Below, one piece after another: positions 26,190 through 35,105 of a DNA stretch of 64,000 nt. The notes under the pieces are model-generated. The model was not told the origin of the DNA and did not search any database. It was given only the letters and a program-made list of their open reading frames with translations. The stretch lies in assembly GCF_004769635.1 (NCBI RefSeq), contig NZ_RQGH01000026.1:1-64000 (forward strand), written 5' to 3'. Made by a program: the position numbers and the translations under genes. Origin of the DNA: Leptospira jelokensis. GTDB taxonomy: Bacteria > Spirochaetota > Leptospiria > Leptospirales > Leptospiraceae. Each line of letters opens with the position of its first letter. Position 1 is the first letter of the stretch.

Positions 26190-26738
26190 TTACTTTTTTT
26201 CTTTGATTTTCGATTTGACTTTTTCGATCCAATCTAAATTCAACATGGTTTGTTTTTCAGCAAACTCTAAAGTAAAATTCCAATATTCATTGTCTGGGTG
26301 ATTTTCCCACTCAGTTTTGAGTTCCTTCTGAAACTCTTTTAAACTTTTTAAATCAGCTTTTTGTTTTTGTATTTCACCTTCTAATTGTTCTACTAAAAGT
26401 TTTGGATTCATATGCCTTCCAAAAAATACTTTGAATAAAAGTTCGTTTCGTTTGTTGGAATGGATGGGTGAAGAATCCATCCATTTTCTAAATTCTTCTA
26501 ATCCACTCCTTGTGACTTTAAATACTTTTTTTTTCTTACCGTTTGGATCTGTTTTTTCCCATTCACGGATCAATCCATCTTTCTCTAATTTGGCAAGGGT
26601 TGGATAAATTTGCCCAAAACTTTCGCTCCAAAAAAAACTAATCGTGGATTCGATGTATTTTCTGATTTCATACCCATTCATTTCACATTGGGCCAAAATC
26701 CCTAAGAGGGCATACTGTGTTTTACTTTCTCGTTTCAT
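26190..26738 (-). CDS. PadR-family transcriptional regulator
   Basis: A PadR winged-helix repressor. The N-terminal domain reads YALLGILAQCEMNGYEIRKY, then FGQIYPTLAKLEKDGLIREW and VFKVTRSGLEEFRKWM, as in the family. The C-terminal half is a helical dimerisation domain (PadR type 2-like). The ATG overlaps the stop of the hydrolase gene (ATGA), making it the third gene of the operon that starts at 28226. It is the best candidate to bind the two palindromes in that operon's promoter, i.e. autoregulation (inference). Confidence 0.92.
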   Translation of the reverse strand: MKRESKTQYALLGILAQCEMNGYEIRKYIESTISFFWSESFGQIYPTLAKLEKDGLIREWEKTDPNGKKKKVFKVTRSGLEEFRKWMDSSPIHSNKRNELLFKVFFGRHMNPKLLVEQLEGEIQKQKADLKSLKEFQKELKTEWENHPDNEYWNFTLEFAEKQTMLNLDWIEKVKSKIKEKK

Positions 26739-27628
26739 TTCTTCTGGTCTATATCTTTCAAAAAAAGTTGGTACGCTAACATTACTTCTGACGGTGATTC
26801 TACCTGAGGCCAGTGACCAATTTGGTCTGATAAAAAATAAACTTTCCGATTTGGATACTCATTTTGGAATCTTTTGGCCATATGAGTTCCAGAATTTGGA
26901 TCAAATGGACCACAAATATAACAAAAAGGAATTTTAGTAGTTTTTAATGCATCGATCCATCGAGTTTGGTATTTCACCTTTTCAAATACCATTCTACCAA
27001 TTAAATAAGTAATTTGTTTTCCATCATTGTAATTGAGGATAGTCCAATAATTTTCCAATAAATCTAAGTTGGGTTGTGTTTGGGGACCAAAAACACGAAA
27101 CAAAGATGATTCCACAGCCTTCCTCGACATTTTGTTGCTAATCCATTTTCCCATCCAATTGGGAGATTGTGATAACAACCTTTGGATCAAACGCGGTTTG
27201 TACACATCCGTAAACAAACCACCATTCATAAAAGCGACTGATACAATTTCAAAATCTAAAGTTTTTTCGACAGCAATCAATTCTTGCACAACACTGACAG
27301 CCAAATCATGAGCCAAAATCCTCACTGATTGTAATTGGTTTACTTTTACAATTTCTTTTACGATATCTACATACTCTTCAAAAGAATATCGATGTTCTTT
27401 TGGTTTATCGGAAAATCCCATTCCTAAAAAGTCGAAATATATTACTTGGTAATGCTTAGATAAATCTTTTAATAACCAATTCCAATCATAACTATTAAAC
27501 GGGTAACCGTGTAACAATAATAATGTTTCACCTTTTCCAATTTTATTATAAAAAATAGAATGATTTTTGAATTTTAAATATTGACCATTTTCTTTAAACT
27601 CAATTGAATTTTTAAAAAAACCTTCCAT
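26735..27628 (-). CDS. alpha/beta hydrolase with Asp nucleophile (epoxide hydrolase/MEST-like)
   Basis: An alpha/beta hydrolase. Oxyanion motif LLHGYPFNSYDW, then LGMGFSDKPKEH. The nucleophile elbow is LAHDLAVSVVQE, where the nucleophile is Asp rather than Ser. The terminal His is in QIGHWPQVESP. Asp nucleophiles are found in epoxide hydrolases and haloalkane dehalogenases, but the Trp that follows Asp in dehalogenases is absent here, so dehalogenation is less likely. The start at 27628 has AGGGG 7 nt upstream. It begins just past the quinone reductase stop. Confidence 0.85.
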   Translation of the reverse strand: MEGFFKNSIEFKENGQYLKFKNHSIFYNKIGKGETLLLLHGYPFNSYDWNWLLKDLSKHYQVIYFDFLGMGFSDKPKEHRYSFEEYVDIVKEIVKVNQLQSVRILAHDLAVSVVQELIAVEKTLDFEIVSVAFMNGGLFTDVYKPRLIQRLLSQSPNWMGKWISNKMSRKAVESSLFRVFGPQTQPNLDLLENYWTILNYNDGKQITYLIGRMVFEKVKYQTRWIDALKTTKIPFCYICGPFDPNSGTHMAKRFQNEYPNRKVYFLSDQIGHWPQVESPSEVMLAYQLFLKDIDQKK

Positions 27629-27629
27629 G

Positions 27630-28226
27630 TCATTTCCCCTTTGCACCCAGTTGTTTGATTGTTTCAATCCACTTTTCTAATTGTTTTTGTTTCTTAAATC
27701 GGATTTGATCTAAATAAGTGACTTTCACTTTCCCAACACCACAAAATTCTAATGTTCCATGTTTGAGTATTTGAACACCTGGACTACGATTGAACCATTT
27801 ATAATACCAAGTGGGGGCATCCATCGTGATGATGATCCTAGCTGTTTTACCTCTTAAAAATTGTTTTGGAAAAGGAGAGTGTTTTTGATACGCAAAGGCA
27901 AAACCTGGCAAAAAAACGCGATCAATCCAAGCTTTTAATAATGCTGGCATACTTGCCCACCAACTAGGATACACAAACACAAGATGGTCTGCTTTTAGAA
28001 TCAATGATTGACTAAGTAAGATATCAGGCTCTAACTCTTGTTTGACTGACTTATCATATCCAAAATTCAAATTATAATCAAACTGAAGGTCTTTCAATTT
28101 TAATAAATTCACCTCGAAACCTGAATCTTTCGCAGATTCCAAATAGGTTTCGGCAAGTTTTGCACAATAGGAATTAGGGTTCGGGTGCCCCAATACAATT
28201 AATATCGATTTGTTTTTGTTTTCCAT
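27630..28226 (-). CDS. NAD(P)H:quinone oxidoreductase (flavodoxin-like fold)
   Basis: A flavodoxin-like FMN/FAD oxidoreductase of the NQO1/KefF/MdaB type: VLGHPNPNSYCAKLAE at the N-terminus, and VFVYPSWWASMPALLKAWIDRVFLPGFAF, the typical flavin-binding region. It performs two-electron quinone reduction (family knowledge). First gene of the operon quinone reductase - hydrolase - PadR. Its promoter contains two palindromes and the start codon lies within one of them. PadR operons of this kind commonly respond to phenolic or electrophilic compounds, which would fit this enzyme pair (inference). Confidence 0.9.
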   Translation of the reverse strand: MENKNKSILIVLGHPNPNSYCAKLAETYLESAKDSGFEVNLLKLKDLQFDYNLNFGYDKSVKQELEPDILLSQSLILKADHLVFVYPSWWASMPALLKAWIDRVFLPGFAFAYQKHSPFPKQFLRGKTARIIITMDAPTWYYKWFNRSPGVQILKHGTLEFCGVGKVKVTYLDQIRFKKQKQLEKWIETIKQLGAKGK

Positions 28227-28251
28227 AATTATATCTACCAGATATAATTAT
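28225..28251. promoter_or_regulatory. palindromic operator 1 (overlaps start of the quinone reductase gene)
   Basis: A perfect inverted repeat, ATAATTATATCT-ACC-AGATATAATTAT, 12-bp arms with a 3-bp spacer. It covers the ribosome-binding region and start codon of the gene at 27630-28226. It shares the core ATATCT-N3-AGATAT with operator 2, whose centre is 26 bp away. Confidence 0.75.
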
Positions 28252-28253
28252 CA

Positions 28254-28281
28254 GCTATATCTATTAGATATATTTTGTCAA
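28254..28281 (-). promoter_or_regulatory. sigma70-type promoter of the quinone reductase-hydrolase-padR operon
   Basis: On the minus strand TTGACA (28281-28276, perfect -35) is followed after 16 bp by TATAGC (28259-28254, 4 of 6 matches to the -10). The spacer contains operator 2. The transcription start would fall near operator 1, leaving a short leader before the ATG at 28226. Confidence 0.6.
28256..28272. promoter_or_regulatory. palindromic operator 2 (in the promoter spacer)
   Basis: TATATCT-ATT-AGATATA, 7-bp perfect arms with a 3-bp spacer, same core as operator 1. It lies between the -35 and -10 elements of the predicted minus-strand promoter and overlaps the -10, the classical position for a repressor. 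Confidence 0.72.
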
Positions 28282-28293
28282 ACTATTTTTGAT

Positions 28294-29349
28294 TCATTTC
28301 ACAGAACATTTGTCCCGAAAAATAGGACGATGTAATTGGTTGTCTTGGAATTTACTTTTCAGTTCGTTTTCAATTGGGAATTGTAGATGGTACACCAATT
28401 CACATTCAAAGGGAACTTGTTTTATGATATAGGATTTCGATACTTCTGTACTAATAAAAGGAGACAACCGAGTATCTCGAACTTCAAACAAATCGATAAT
28501 TCTCATTTTTTTTTCAAATCGATCTTCCAATAGAATATTTTGGTTTCTGTCATAAACTCGGAATATGAGTGACCGAAACAAATCTCCGGTTGGAAAGGTA
28601 TGACCCATTTTGGGATACTTTAAAGTTAGGTTTACAATCGATTCATTACCTATGGTTTGTGTTAAAGTAGAAACTTTCCAATCCTCCATCCAATCTATAT
28701 CAAATACAGTTCCATTCAACCTATGGTCCGATTTGAGGTGGCAATTCACACATAAATTTGTTCCAGATAAACTTGGGATCATTGTTTCTGATTCCGAACC
28801 TGTACTTTGCATGATTACATTCGTATATTCTATTTTTGGATGATGTTTTTCAGGAAAGTTAAATTGGTGGCAATTTTTGCAGAGAGAATTATTAGAAAAT
28901 GAAGTATCCCCTAAAACTGTATGGTCTTTGAAATCATTTCGTGTTTGTTTCCCATAAATTTGATTCCCTCGCACATGACAAACTGCACAATTCACACCTT
29001 CTGTCCAGATTCCTTTCAAGGTTTGATCATTGGAAAGGGTTTTAAAATCATGATTGGAACCAAATGAATGGAGTGGTGCATGGCAATTTAAACACCACTG
29101 TCTTGGTTCTTTTTGAAATGCTTCTAAAAAGATTGGATCTTTCCATGAGTTCGCATGGGCAGACTTTTGATGGTTTTGGTAAATGGATTTGTGACAACTT
29201 TCACAATCTTTTGAGGATTTCCATCGGTGGGATCCAATATCCAAAGGAAATTTTCCATTGGACATTGGTTTGAGTATTTCGGATTCGCTACAATTGTAAG
29301 AATTGCAAATCAAGAGACAAAGAAATGTAAAAGTCCTAAATCGATACAA
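28294..29349 (-). CDS. pentahaem c-type cytochrome, lipoprotein
   Basis: Five CxxCH haem-binding motifs are visible: CESCH, CLNCH, CAVCH, CKNCH and CVNCH, all in the first two thirds. The signal ends NSYNC, so the protein is probably a lipoprotein outside the inner membrane. The C-terminal third (from about residue 230) is beta-rich, with no haem motif. The layout recalls cytochrome c554-type multihaem proteins, but I cannot assign a redox partner. No other respiratory gene lies near. The stop lies 13 bp upstream of the next operon's -35 element. Confidence 0.85.
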   Translation of the reverse strand: MYRFRTFTFLCLLICNSYNCSESEILKPMSNGKFPLDIGSHRWKSSKDCESCHKSIYQNHQKSAHANSWKDPIFLEAFQKEPRQWCLNCHAPLHSFGSNHDFKTLSNDQTLKGIWTEGVNCAVCHVRGNQIYGKQTRNDFKDHTVLGDTSFSNNSLCKNCHQFNFPEKHHPKIEYTNVIMQSTGSESETMIPSLSGTNLCVNCHLKSDHRLNGTVFDIDWMEDWKVSTLTQTIGNESIVNLTLKYPKMGHTFPTGDLFRSLIFRVYDRNQNILLEDRFEKKMRIIDLFEVRDTRLSPFISTEVSKSYIIKQVPFECELVYHLQFPIENELKSKFQDNQLHRPIFRDKCSVK

Positions 29350-29352
29350 ATA

Positions 29353-30999
29353 CTATTCTTGGTTTCCAAATGGATAGTTACAAAATTTGGATTTTGCTGC
29401 ACTAAACTTAATGTCAACTTCTTCTGAAACTTCTAAATCACTTGGAGTGAATTTAACAATTAGACTATCACCAGTAGTAAAACACAAGTTATCCGGATAA
29501 GGGTACGTGTTACATTCCCTTGCACATCCTTCGACTTCATAATTCAAAAACAAGGTTTGTACTTTTGTTGCCTTATCATATTTCTGATAAAACTTCGTAA
29601 TGATTTCATCTCCAAATCGACTTGAAACTTCTTGTGAATATTCACTATCACTCGCGCTAAATACAGAATTATTTTTGAATAACGCCAATACGACATTCAC
29701 ATTTTGAATTTCATAAATATATTGACCTGATTCTCGATCAAATTTACCGACTCCAAATCGAAGTGCTGCATTCATAGCAGATCTTTGGACATTAGATGCA
29801 GCAGAAATGATTTCATCAATGGTCTTAGGAATCGATTTTACATATTCCTTTAATGTTTCTGCTCCCTTAAATGCCTTTGGTATCCCAATGGATTCAAGGA
29901 TTAACTCTTCGCCAGTTGGACTAGTCAAACGAAGTTTCACAGAGTCTTCAGTATTCGGAAGAATTTCCGATTGAGAAACTTCAAATGTATTTAATGCACT
30001 GTTAGTAGAAACAATTTCTAAATTTCCCGTTGTTTTATTCTTTTGGAATTTGACCCCATTTTCTTGTTTAGGATCAAGTCCATTGATTTGTAAGAGTCCT
30101 TCCCTTCCGATGACTTTGTATTCAGCAGTTTTTAGAATCGATTCCAATACTTTTTGTTTTGTATCCGGGACTTTAGCTAATTCTTTATATTCTTTTTGAA
30201 TGGTTTGCCATGATTTTTCGACATTCATTAAATTGAAGATACGTTCTTTACGAGTTTCCTCAACTAACTCCTCTAAAACTTTTATCTGTTTATCTGAAAA
30301 TGAAGTAGGGAAAACGAAAGATGATAAACTTCCACTAGTCTTTGCATCCACAATTGATTGTAAGGTGGATGAAATTTTATAATTTGTTAAGTCAAATTCC
30401 GGAAAGTTGGCATTCCCTTTAGTAGAGATCATTTTTTGTAGAACATAGAATGGAATTAATATTTCATTTCGATCCTGTTTTCCAAGTGATTTGGTGATTT
30501 CAAGCATATGATCAACAAATGAACTGTTTAAACCCTTTGCCGGATATTCTGAAGTAGGTTGTTTGAAAAACTGAATGCCTTCTACAATCGAATCAACTTG
30601 GTCTTTCTTGGCAATGTATACAGGTGAAAATGGTGCTGCCAAACTCATAGGAACATCCAGTCCAGCGTCTGCATTGTAATGGATTGTATTGAGTTTGATA
30701 TAAAACTTTCCATCAGAACATTTGAATCGAGAATCACAATCACCAAATAAAAATGAAATGACCTTATCACTTTGATTTTTGGGCACTAATTTTAAAATTC
30801 CATTTACAACCCAATATTTGTCTTTTTCAAAGGTGCTCACACGTTCCAAAGTATCTAAGGAATGGTAAACGGAGACAGTGTTATTCGCAAATGGAATGAC
30901 ATAGAGTTTTTCGGGTAAAAGGATTTCTTCAGTTTTTTTGCTACAATTGATAGCGAATAACAAAGTGAAGGCCAAAGGGAAAAGAATTTTACGATTCAT
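29353..30999 (-). CDS. hypothetical lipoprotein (548 aa)
   Basis: Signal peptide with lipobox LFAINC (Cys19). The mature chain is mixed alpha/beta with no motif that I know. There is a Cys-containing stretch CDSRFKCSDG near residue 90 and two Cys pairs near the C-terminus (CARECNTYPYPDNLC). It lies 3 bp upstream of the cytochrome gene in the same direction, which suggests co-transcription, but no shared function can be read. Leptospiral genomes hold many such unassigned lipoproteins. Confidence 0.75.
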   Translation of the reverse strand: MNRKILFPLAFTLLFAINCSKKTEEILLPEKLYVIPFANNTVSVYHSLDTLERVSTFEKDKYWVVNGILKLVPKNQSDKVISFLFGDCDSRFKCSDGKFYIKLNTIHYNADAGLDVPMSLAAPFSPVYIAKKDQVDSIVEGIQFFKQPTSEYPAKGLNSSFVDHMLEITKSLGKQDRNEILIPFYVLQKMISTKGNANFPEFDLTNYKISSTLQSIVDAKTSGSLSSFVFPTSFSDKQIKVLEELVEETRKERIFNLMNVEKSWQTIQKEYKELAKVPDTKQKVLESILKTAEYKVIGREGLLQINGLDPKQENGVKFQKNKTTGNLEIVSTNSALNTFEVSQSEILPNTEDSVKLRLTSPTGEELILESIGIPKAFKGAETLKEYVKSIPKTIDEIISAASNVQRSAMNAALRFGVGKFDRESGQYIYEIQNVNVVLALFKNNSVFSASDSEYSQEVSSRFGDEIITKFYQKYDKATKVQTLFLNYEVEGCARECNTYPYPDNLCFTTGDSLIVKFTPSDLEVSEEVDIKFSAAKSKFCNYPFGNQE

Positions 31000-31051
31000 A
31001 TCACCGAATTTTGTAGGTCGTAATCATAAAATCAATTAAAAAACATTCTCC

Positions 31052-32089
31052 TTACTGCTCTACACAATATAACAATAGGCCGCTAGTACAACCGAAAGAA
31101 TTAAAGCCGAGAGCAGTAGATGTACTGCTACCAGTATCTCCTCCATATCCATTTGTACCCGTTACTGTCCAACCATCACAATTATTTCCATTATTTGTCC
31201 AATTTGGATTGATTCCTGTCCAAGCAGTCGAACTAGAGCCTGAAATAGGTAGCAAGAGGTTAAAGGTAAATAAAGAAACATTATTTGTTGTAGCAATTAA
31301 GTCAGTTCGGTTTTGTCTAAAATAACTTGCATTAGGTTTTAAAACCCAATCAATTTGACCGTCTCCCAAATTTGCCGTGACAGATGCCCTCCTTAGTGAA
31401 TAGAAGCTGTCTCCTACCATTCCCTTACATACTTTACCAATGGGACAATTTGCATTTGTTTGGCATACATTGTCGACACCTGGTACTCCACCAAATGCAC
31501 CAGTTAGTCCTACACTCGTCAGAAAAATAATTTTATCATTGTCTAATATCTCCGCTTGGACAAACTTTTCATTCAAAGGAAAGGAAGTATCATTCGAATT
31601 GGGTACAAATCGAATCAAAGTGGAATGAGTCCCATTAATTACCGTATCATTCACTGCAGTGATGACTGTGCTTTGGCTTTGATTCCAATTGGATTTCGAA
31701 AAAAATAAATTAGTTTGGGAAACGAAAGCAAAGGAAGGATTTCCAACGATGACTTGTATATTGACATCATCTTTGGGTTCTGTTCCTAAAAAAACTTGCA
31801 GTGTAAATGATGAACCATAACTCGTCGTACCACCAGCTTCCGATAATGTCAAAAAATTATCACTTAGATTGATACCACGATCACTAACAATTTGAATTCC
31901 TGGGTAACATGGATGTGTTTTTTGTCCGGTTGCCGTTATTAATAAGGAAGTTTCAATATATGCTTTTGAATTGATATCACAAGTATTGTTGAATGATTGA
32001 TCGGAACATGAAATCAAAAACAGGATGAAAGGAAAAATGCTTAGCTGCTCTGCCAAATAAAGGAACGTTTTGTTTTTTTGTTCAATCAT
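31052..32089 (-). CDS. DUF1554-type lipoprotein with Calx-beta-like segment
   Basis: Starts at the ATG at 32089; a GTG two codons upstream is also possible. Lipobox LFLISC. The middle (about 75-185) has LSEAGGTTSYGSSFTLQVFL and later SQSTVITAVND, as in Calx-beta-like repeats of leptospiral surface proteins. The C-terminal half has IIFLTSVGLTGAFGGVPGVD, CQTNANCPIG, and ends LLLYCVEQ, the DUF1554 pattern known mainly from Leptospira. Probably surface-exposed; function unknown. Conserved Cys could form disulfides. Confidence 0.88.
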   Translation of the reverse strand: MIEQKNKTFLYLAEQLSIFPFILFLISCSDQSFNNTCDINSKAYIETSLLITATGQKTHPCYPGIQIVSDRGINLSDNFLTLSEAGGTTSYGSSFTLQVFLGTEPKDDVNIQVIVGNPSFAFVSQTNLFFSKSNWNQSQSTVITAVNDTVINGTHSTLIRFVPNSNDTSFPLNEKFVQAEILDNDKIIFLTSVGLTGAFGGVPGVDNVCQTNANCPIGKVCKGMVGDSFYSLRRASVTANLGDGQIDWVLKPNASYFRQNRTDLIATTNNVSLFTFNLLLPISGSSSTAWTGINPNWTNNGNNCDGWTVTGTNGYGGDTGSSTSTALGFNSFGCTSGLLLYCVEQ

Positions 32090-32319
32090 AGTCACAAACC
32101 AATTTAAAAGTCAGATTTTTGACTTTTGATTGGATGTAATTCATTTTTTGAACTTCATTACTAAACGCTAAATCATCTCCAATAATAATAAATCGTCATA
32201 TGATCATATTGAGTTTCTAATAATTGTTAATTTTCAATATCGAAGGGCAACAAATGGAACATTAAAATGAAAGTTGTCTAATCGCTTTTTTGGGAAGCGC
32301 AAAGTAAACAAATCAAACT

Positions 32320-32648
32320 TAAAAAAATCATACACTAGAGTTGTGATAGTAAGTTTTTTTGCCTCATCTGTGATCTGACCCTCTCGACAGAAACTTTTCT
32401 CCAACGAGAGCAGCAGTGATCAATGCAACTGATTTTTCAGTAAACACGACAAAGGATACAGCCCATTCCAATGCATTTTTTTAATACTCCTAGAATACGA
32501 TAAACTCATTCGGGAGAACAGATGATAACACCATCTGCATTTTTTACTTCTTACAAAAATGTTTTGAGATCTCTTGAATTTTTTGGTAATAAGAAGTGGG
32601 GCTAATTCCGCCGGAAATTGCCAGAAGTTTTGGTTTAGATTGTAACAT
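32320..32648 (-). pseudogene. decayed NADPH-dependent FMN reductase-like gene
   Basis: On the minus strand an ATG at 32648 opens MLQSKPKLLAISGGISPTSY, the FMN-binding start of NADPH-dependent FMN reductases, but stops after 34 codons. Further on, in pieces, come ADGVIICSPE, then an in-frame stop, LGVLKNALEW after removal of one extra A in an A-run, SVALITAALVGEKF, and in another frame QITDEAKKLTITTLVYDF. About 40 residues between the first and second block are missing. This is a clear remnant with a deletion, a nonsense change and at least two frameshifts. From 32096 to 32319 I see no gene. Confidence 0.8.
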
Positions 32649-32654
32649 AATTGA

Positions 32655-35105
32655 TCAAATACTGATTCCTAAAATCTTCTTTGTTCCATCTGTCTCTTTT
32701 GAATAAGAAAATAGTTTTAAAATGGAAAATTTTTCATACCCATTGTCTTCCGTTTGGTATTCCCATAACCAACCCCATAAGCTACCTCGTTTGACAAATC
32801 CCCTTTCTAATTCAGTTTTCTCTTGGTAAATTGCACCTAATAATACATAGGTGGAATACTGATTGTCTGATTTTGTTTGGTTATGGTAATAACCAATCCC
32901 AGCCAAGGCTAGTTCCGTGATTTCGTCTGCTGATTTCGATTCGTAATAAATAAATGGGCCATACAATTTGGAAGTTTCCTCTTCGGAAACCGTTGTGCGA
33001 ACCAATGGAAAAAAATTAATCGTTTTTTTATCACTTGTATTATCGTATCCTAACCAAAGTAGTGTGAGCCGTTCGATTTCTTTTGGTTTTTTCTGGAAAC
33101 TAAACAAAAAATCCCATAAACTTCTGAATTGGTAATGGTTCGTGGAATTTTCAGACTCTACCAAATACAAAAAATTGTAATAATGACCTTCTTTTTTTGA
33201 ATGGTAATAATTTAACATTGTGAAGGTTGTAAACTCTTCTTTGCTCCAAAAGTTGAAGGAGATTGGTAAAATTGAAAAACTAGAATCGGAGTAATAAAAA
33301 GGGAACAGAAACAAATGTGATAAAGTTTCTTTTGTAGCTGTTTGGTTTGTTTCGTTTTGATTTTTGGTGAAAGTGGATTTATAGGATTCAAATTCCCAAT
33401 CGATGAACCAAAACAAATTCGTTCTGGAACTTGAGTCACTGACCCTTCGATAAAAAAATGGAGTAAACCAAATTGTGGTTATTGGATTTTGATCTTTAAA
33501 GAGATACCAGTCATACGAAATCCAAATAGGCCAAACCAAAAACTCTTTTCTTTCAAAATTGGGATTTGATACTCTTTTATAAATTGAAATGAATGTATAC
33601 GCATTTTTTTGGAAACTTTTCTCCTTTTTCGTTTGATTGTAAACATAAAACGGCAACACCCGGTGCCCTGAGTCAATATCTGACTCATATACATTTACAA
33701 AAGGCCAAAAATAAGACCTTTCGACTCGGTGGTTCTCTTCGTATTCTTCTTTGATATAACCGTTGATTAAGTAAGATTGTATCTCAGAAGTTTTATCCTT
33801 TTGTTTTCCATAAAGGGGGAATATAATCTTATACTCTAAATCAGCCGAAACATAACTGAGCCAAATTGGGAAAAAAGGAGGCACTAAGACAACTTTATCT
33901 TCCGATGACTCATCCCATGTGAACCAAGCAAAGGGCAATAAACGTATATGTTTTTTCGTATCAGCTTTTTCATAAGAAAATATACCAAACAATAATTGGT
34001 ACCCAGTGAATTGATCACTATTTTCTCGATTAAATTCTCTTTTTTTCTTTAACTCTGGTTTTGTGGATTGATTCAATTCTTGTGTTTTAAGAGAATTCCC
34101 CGTTAAAATCCTACTACGTTTTGAAATCCCTACCAAATTATAAAACAATCCAAAGTCGTAATCTAGGTAAACATTTCCATCATTGGTTGCAAGATTTACA
34201 TTGGCATTATGAACTTTTGTGTACCATAATAAATTGATATGATAATCTTCTTCTGAATCCTTTATATTCAAATACAATGGGAAAACAAAATCTACTTCCC
34301 TTTTTGGGGAAACAAAACTCACAACAAAAGGGAAAAATACAAAAAGTCGTTTTTCCATTGATCTGTCTCTATAGTAATAGATTGGCCCAAACCAATAATT
34401 ACGAGCTGTTTCACGGAAATTTTGGTAAAAGAGTAACAACGGTAAAAATAAATAATTTTCTTTTGAATAATAAAATAATGGAGTGAATGATAAATCCGTT
34501 AATCCACTTTTCTCATTTCGCTCAAAGTGGAATAAAGTAAGAAATCTTGTGTATTGATAAGTTGAATCACTAATTTTTTCTTTATGGTTATAATATACGA
34601 GTGGCAAAATAGGAAAACCAACACTGTTTCCTGTCTCAGTTTTGTTTTGAAAGAAAAAAGGAATTGTGACTAGATAAGAAGTATTTGGTCTGTTTCCCCA
34701 AAATACAAAGGGGAAAAATGATTTTTGAACTGAATCATTTTCCTTTGTGACATTCACATTGATGATCCGTTTGTATTCACGATTGTCAATTTTACTTTGG
34801 ATGTGGTAGTAAAAGGGAAAAATTGTTTTGGATTTTGCGAGTGGATAATCGTAGTATCGATAGATTCCCAAAGCACGTACCGAATAATGGTCTTTCCAAT
34901 CTTCCATATCATAAAAAATATTGCTCGCTTTGAACTTTGCACTGCGTTCGCTACCATAAATTTTGACTTCTTGTTCACTTTCTAAATCAGGCCAAGTTTT
35001 GGCATATGCCGGAGAAATGCTAACACATATTAAATAAAAGGTGATTGTCGGAATCAGTTTCGAATTCAATAACTTCATCCAACAATTCACTTTAATTTTC
35101 CTCAT
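32655..35105 (-). CDS. large exported aromatic-rich protein, repetitive
   Basis: 816 residues after a signal peptide (about 10-36, ending SPAYA). A start at 35078 is the alternative, giving a cleaner signal. The chain is built from loosely repeating blocks of about 40-60 residues with patterns such as FFPFVFWGN, IPFFFQNK, FPLYLN, LPFYVYN, FPFYYSDS, each an aromatic beta-like stretch followed by a charged turn. This fits an outer-membrane beta-barrel or a long beta-stranded surface protein, but I know no family. It overlaps the upstream lipoprotein gene by 14 bp when read from 35105. Confidence 0.75.
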   Translation of the reverse strand: MRKIKVNCWMKLLNSKLIPTITFYLICVSISPAYAKTWPDLESEQEVKIYGSERSAKFKASNIFYDMEDWKDHYSVRALGIYRYYDYPLAKSKTIFPFYYHIQSKIDNREYKRIINVNVTKENDSVQKSFFPFVFWGNRPNTSYLVTIPFFFQNKTETGNSVGFPILPLVYYNHKEKISDSTYQYTRFLTLFHFERNEKSGLTDLSFTPLFYYSKENYLFLPLLLFYQNFRETARNYWFGPIYYYRDRSMEKRLFVFFPFVVSFVSPKREVDFVFPLYLNIKDSEEDYHINLLWYTKVHNANVNLATNDGNVYLDYDFGLFYNLVGISKRSRILTGNSLKTQELNQSTKPELKKKREFNRENSDQFTGYQLLFGIFSYEKADTKKHIRLLPFAWFTWDESSEDKVVLVPPFFPIWLSYVSADLEYKIIFPLYGKQKDKTSEIQSYLINGYIKEEYEENHRVERSYFWPFVNVYESDIDSGHRVLPFYVYNQTKKEKSFQKNAYTFISIYKRVSNPNFERKEFLVWPIWISYDWYLFKDQNPITTIWFTPFFYRRVSDSSSRTNLFWFIDWEFESYKSTFTKNQNETNQTATKETLSHLFLFPFYYSDSSFSILPISFNFWSKEEFTTFTMLNYYHSKKEGHYYNFLYLVESENSTNHYQFRSLWDFLFSFQKKPKEIERLTLLWLGYDNTSDKKTINFFPLVRTTVSEEETSKLYGPFIYYESKSADEITELALAGIGYYHNQTKSDNQYSTYVLLGAIYQEKTELERGFVKRGSLWGWLWEYQTEDNGYEKFSILKLFSYSKETDGTKKILGISI

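Noticed and set aside
26735..27628. Haloalkane dehalogenase
   Set aside because: The Asp nucleophile fits, but the Trp that follows it in dehalogenases is replaced by Leu, so only a general Asp-type hydrolase call is justified.
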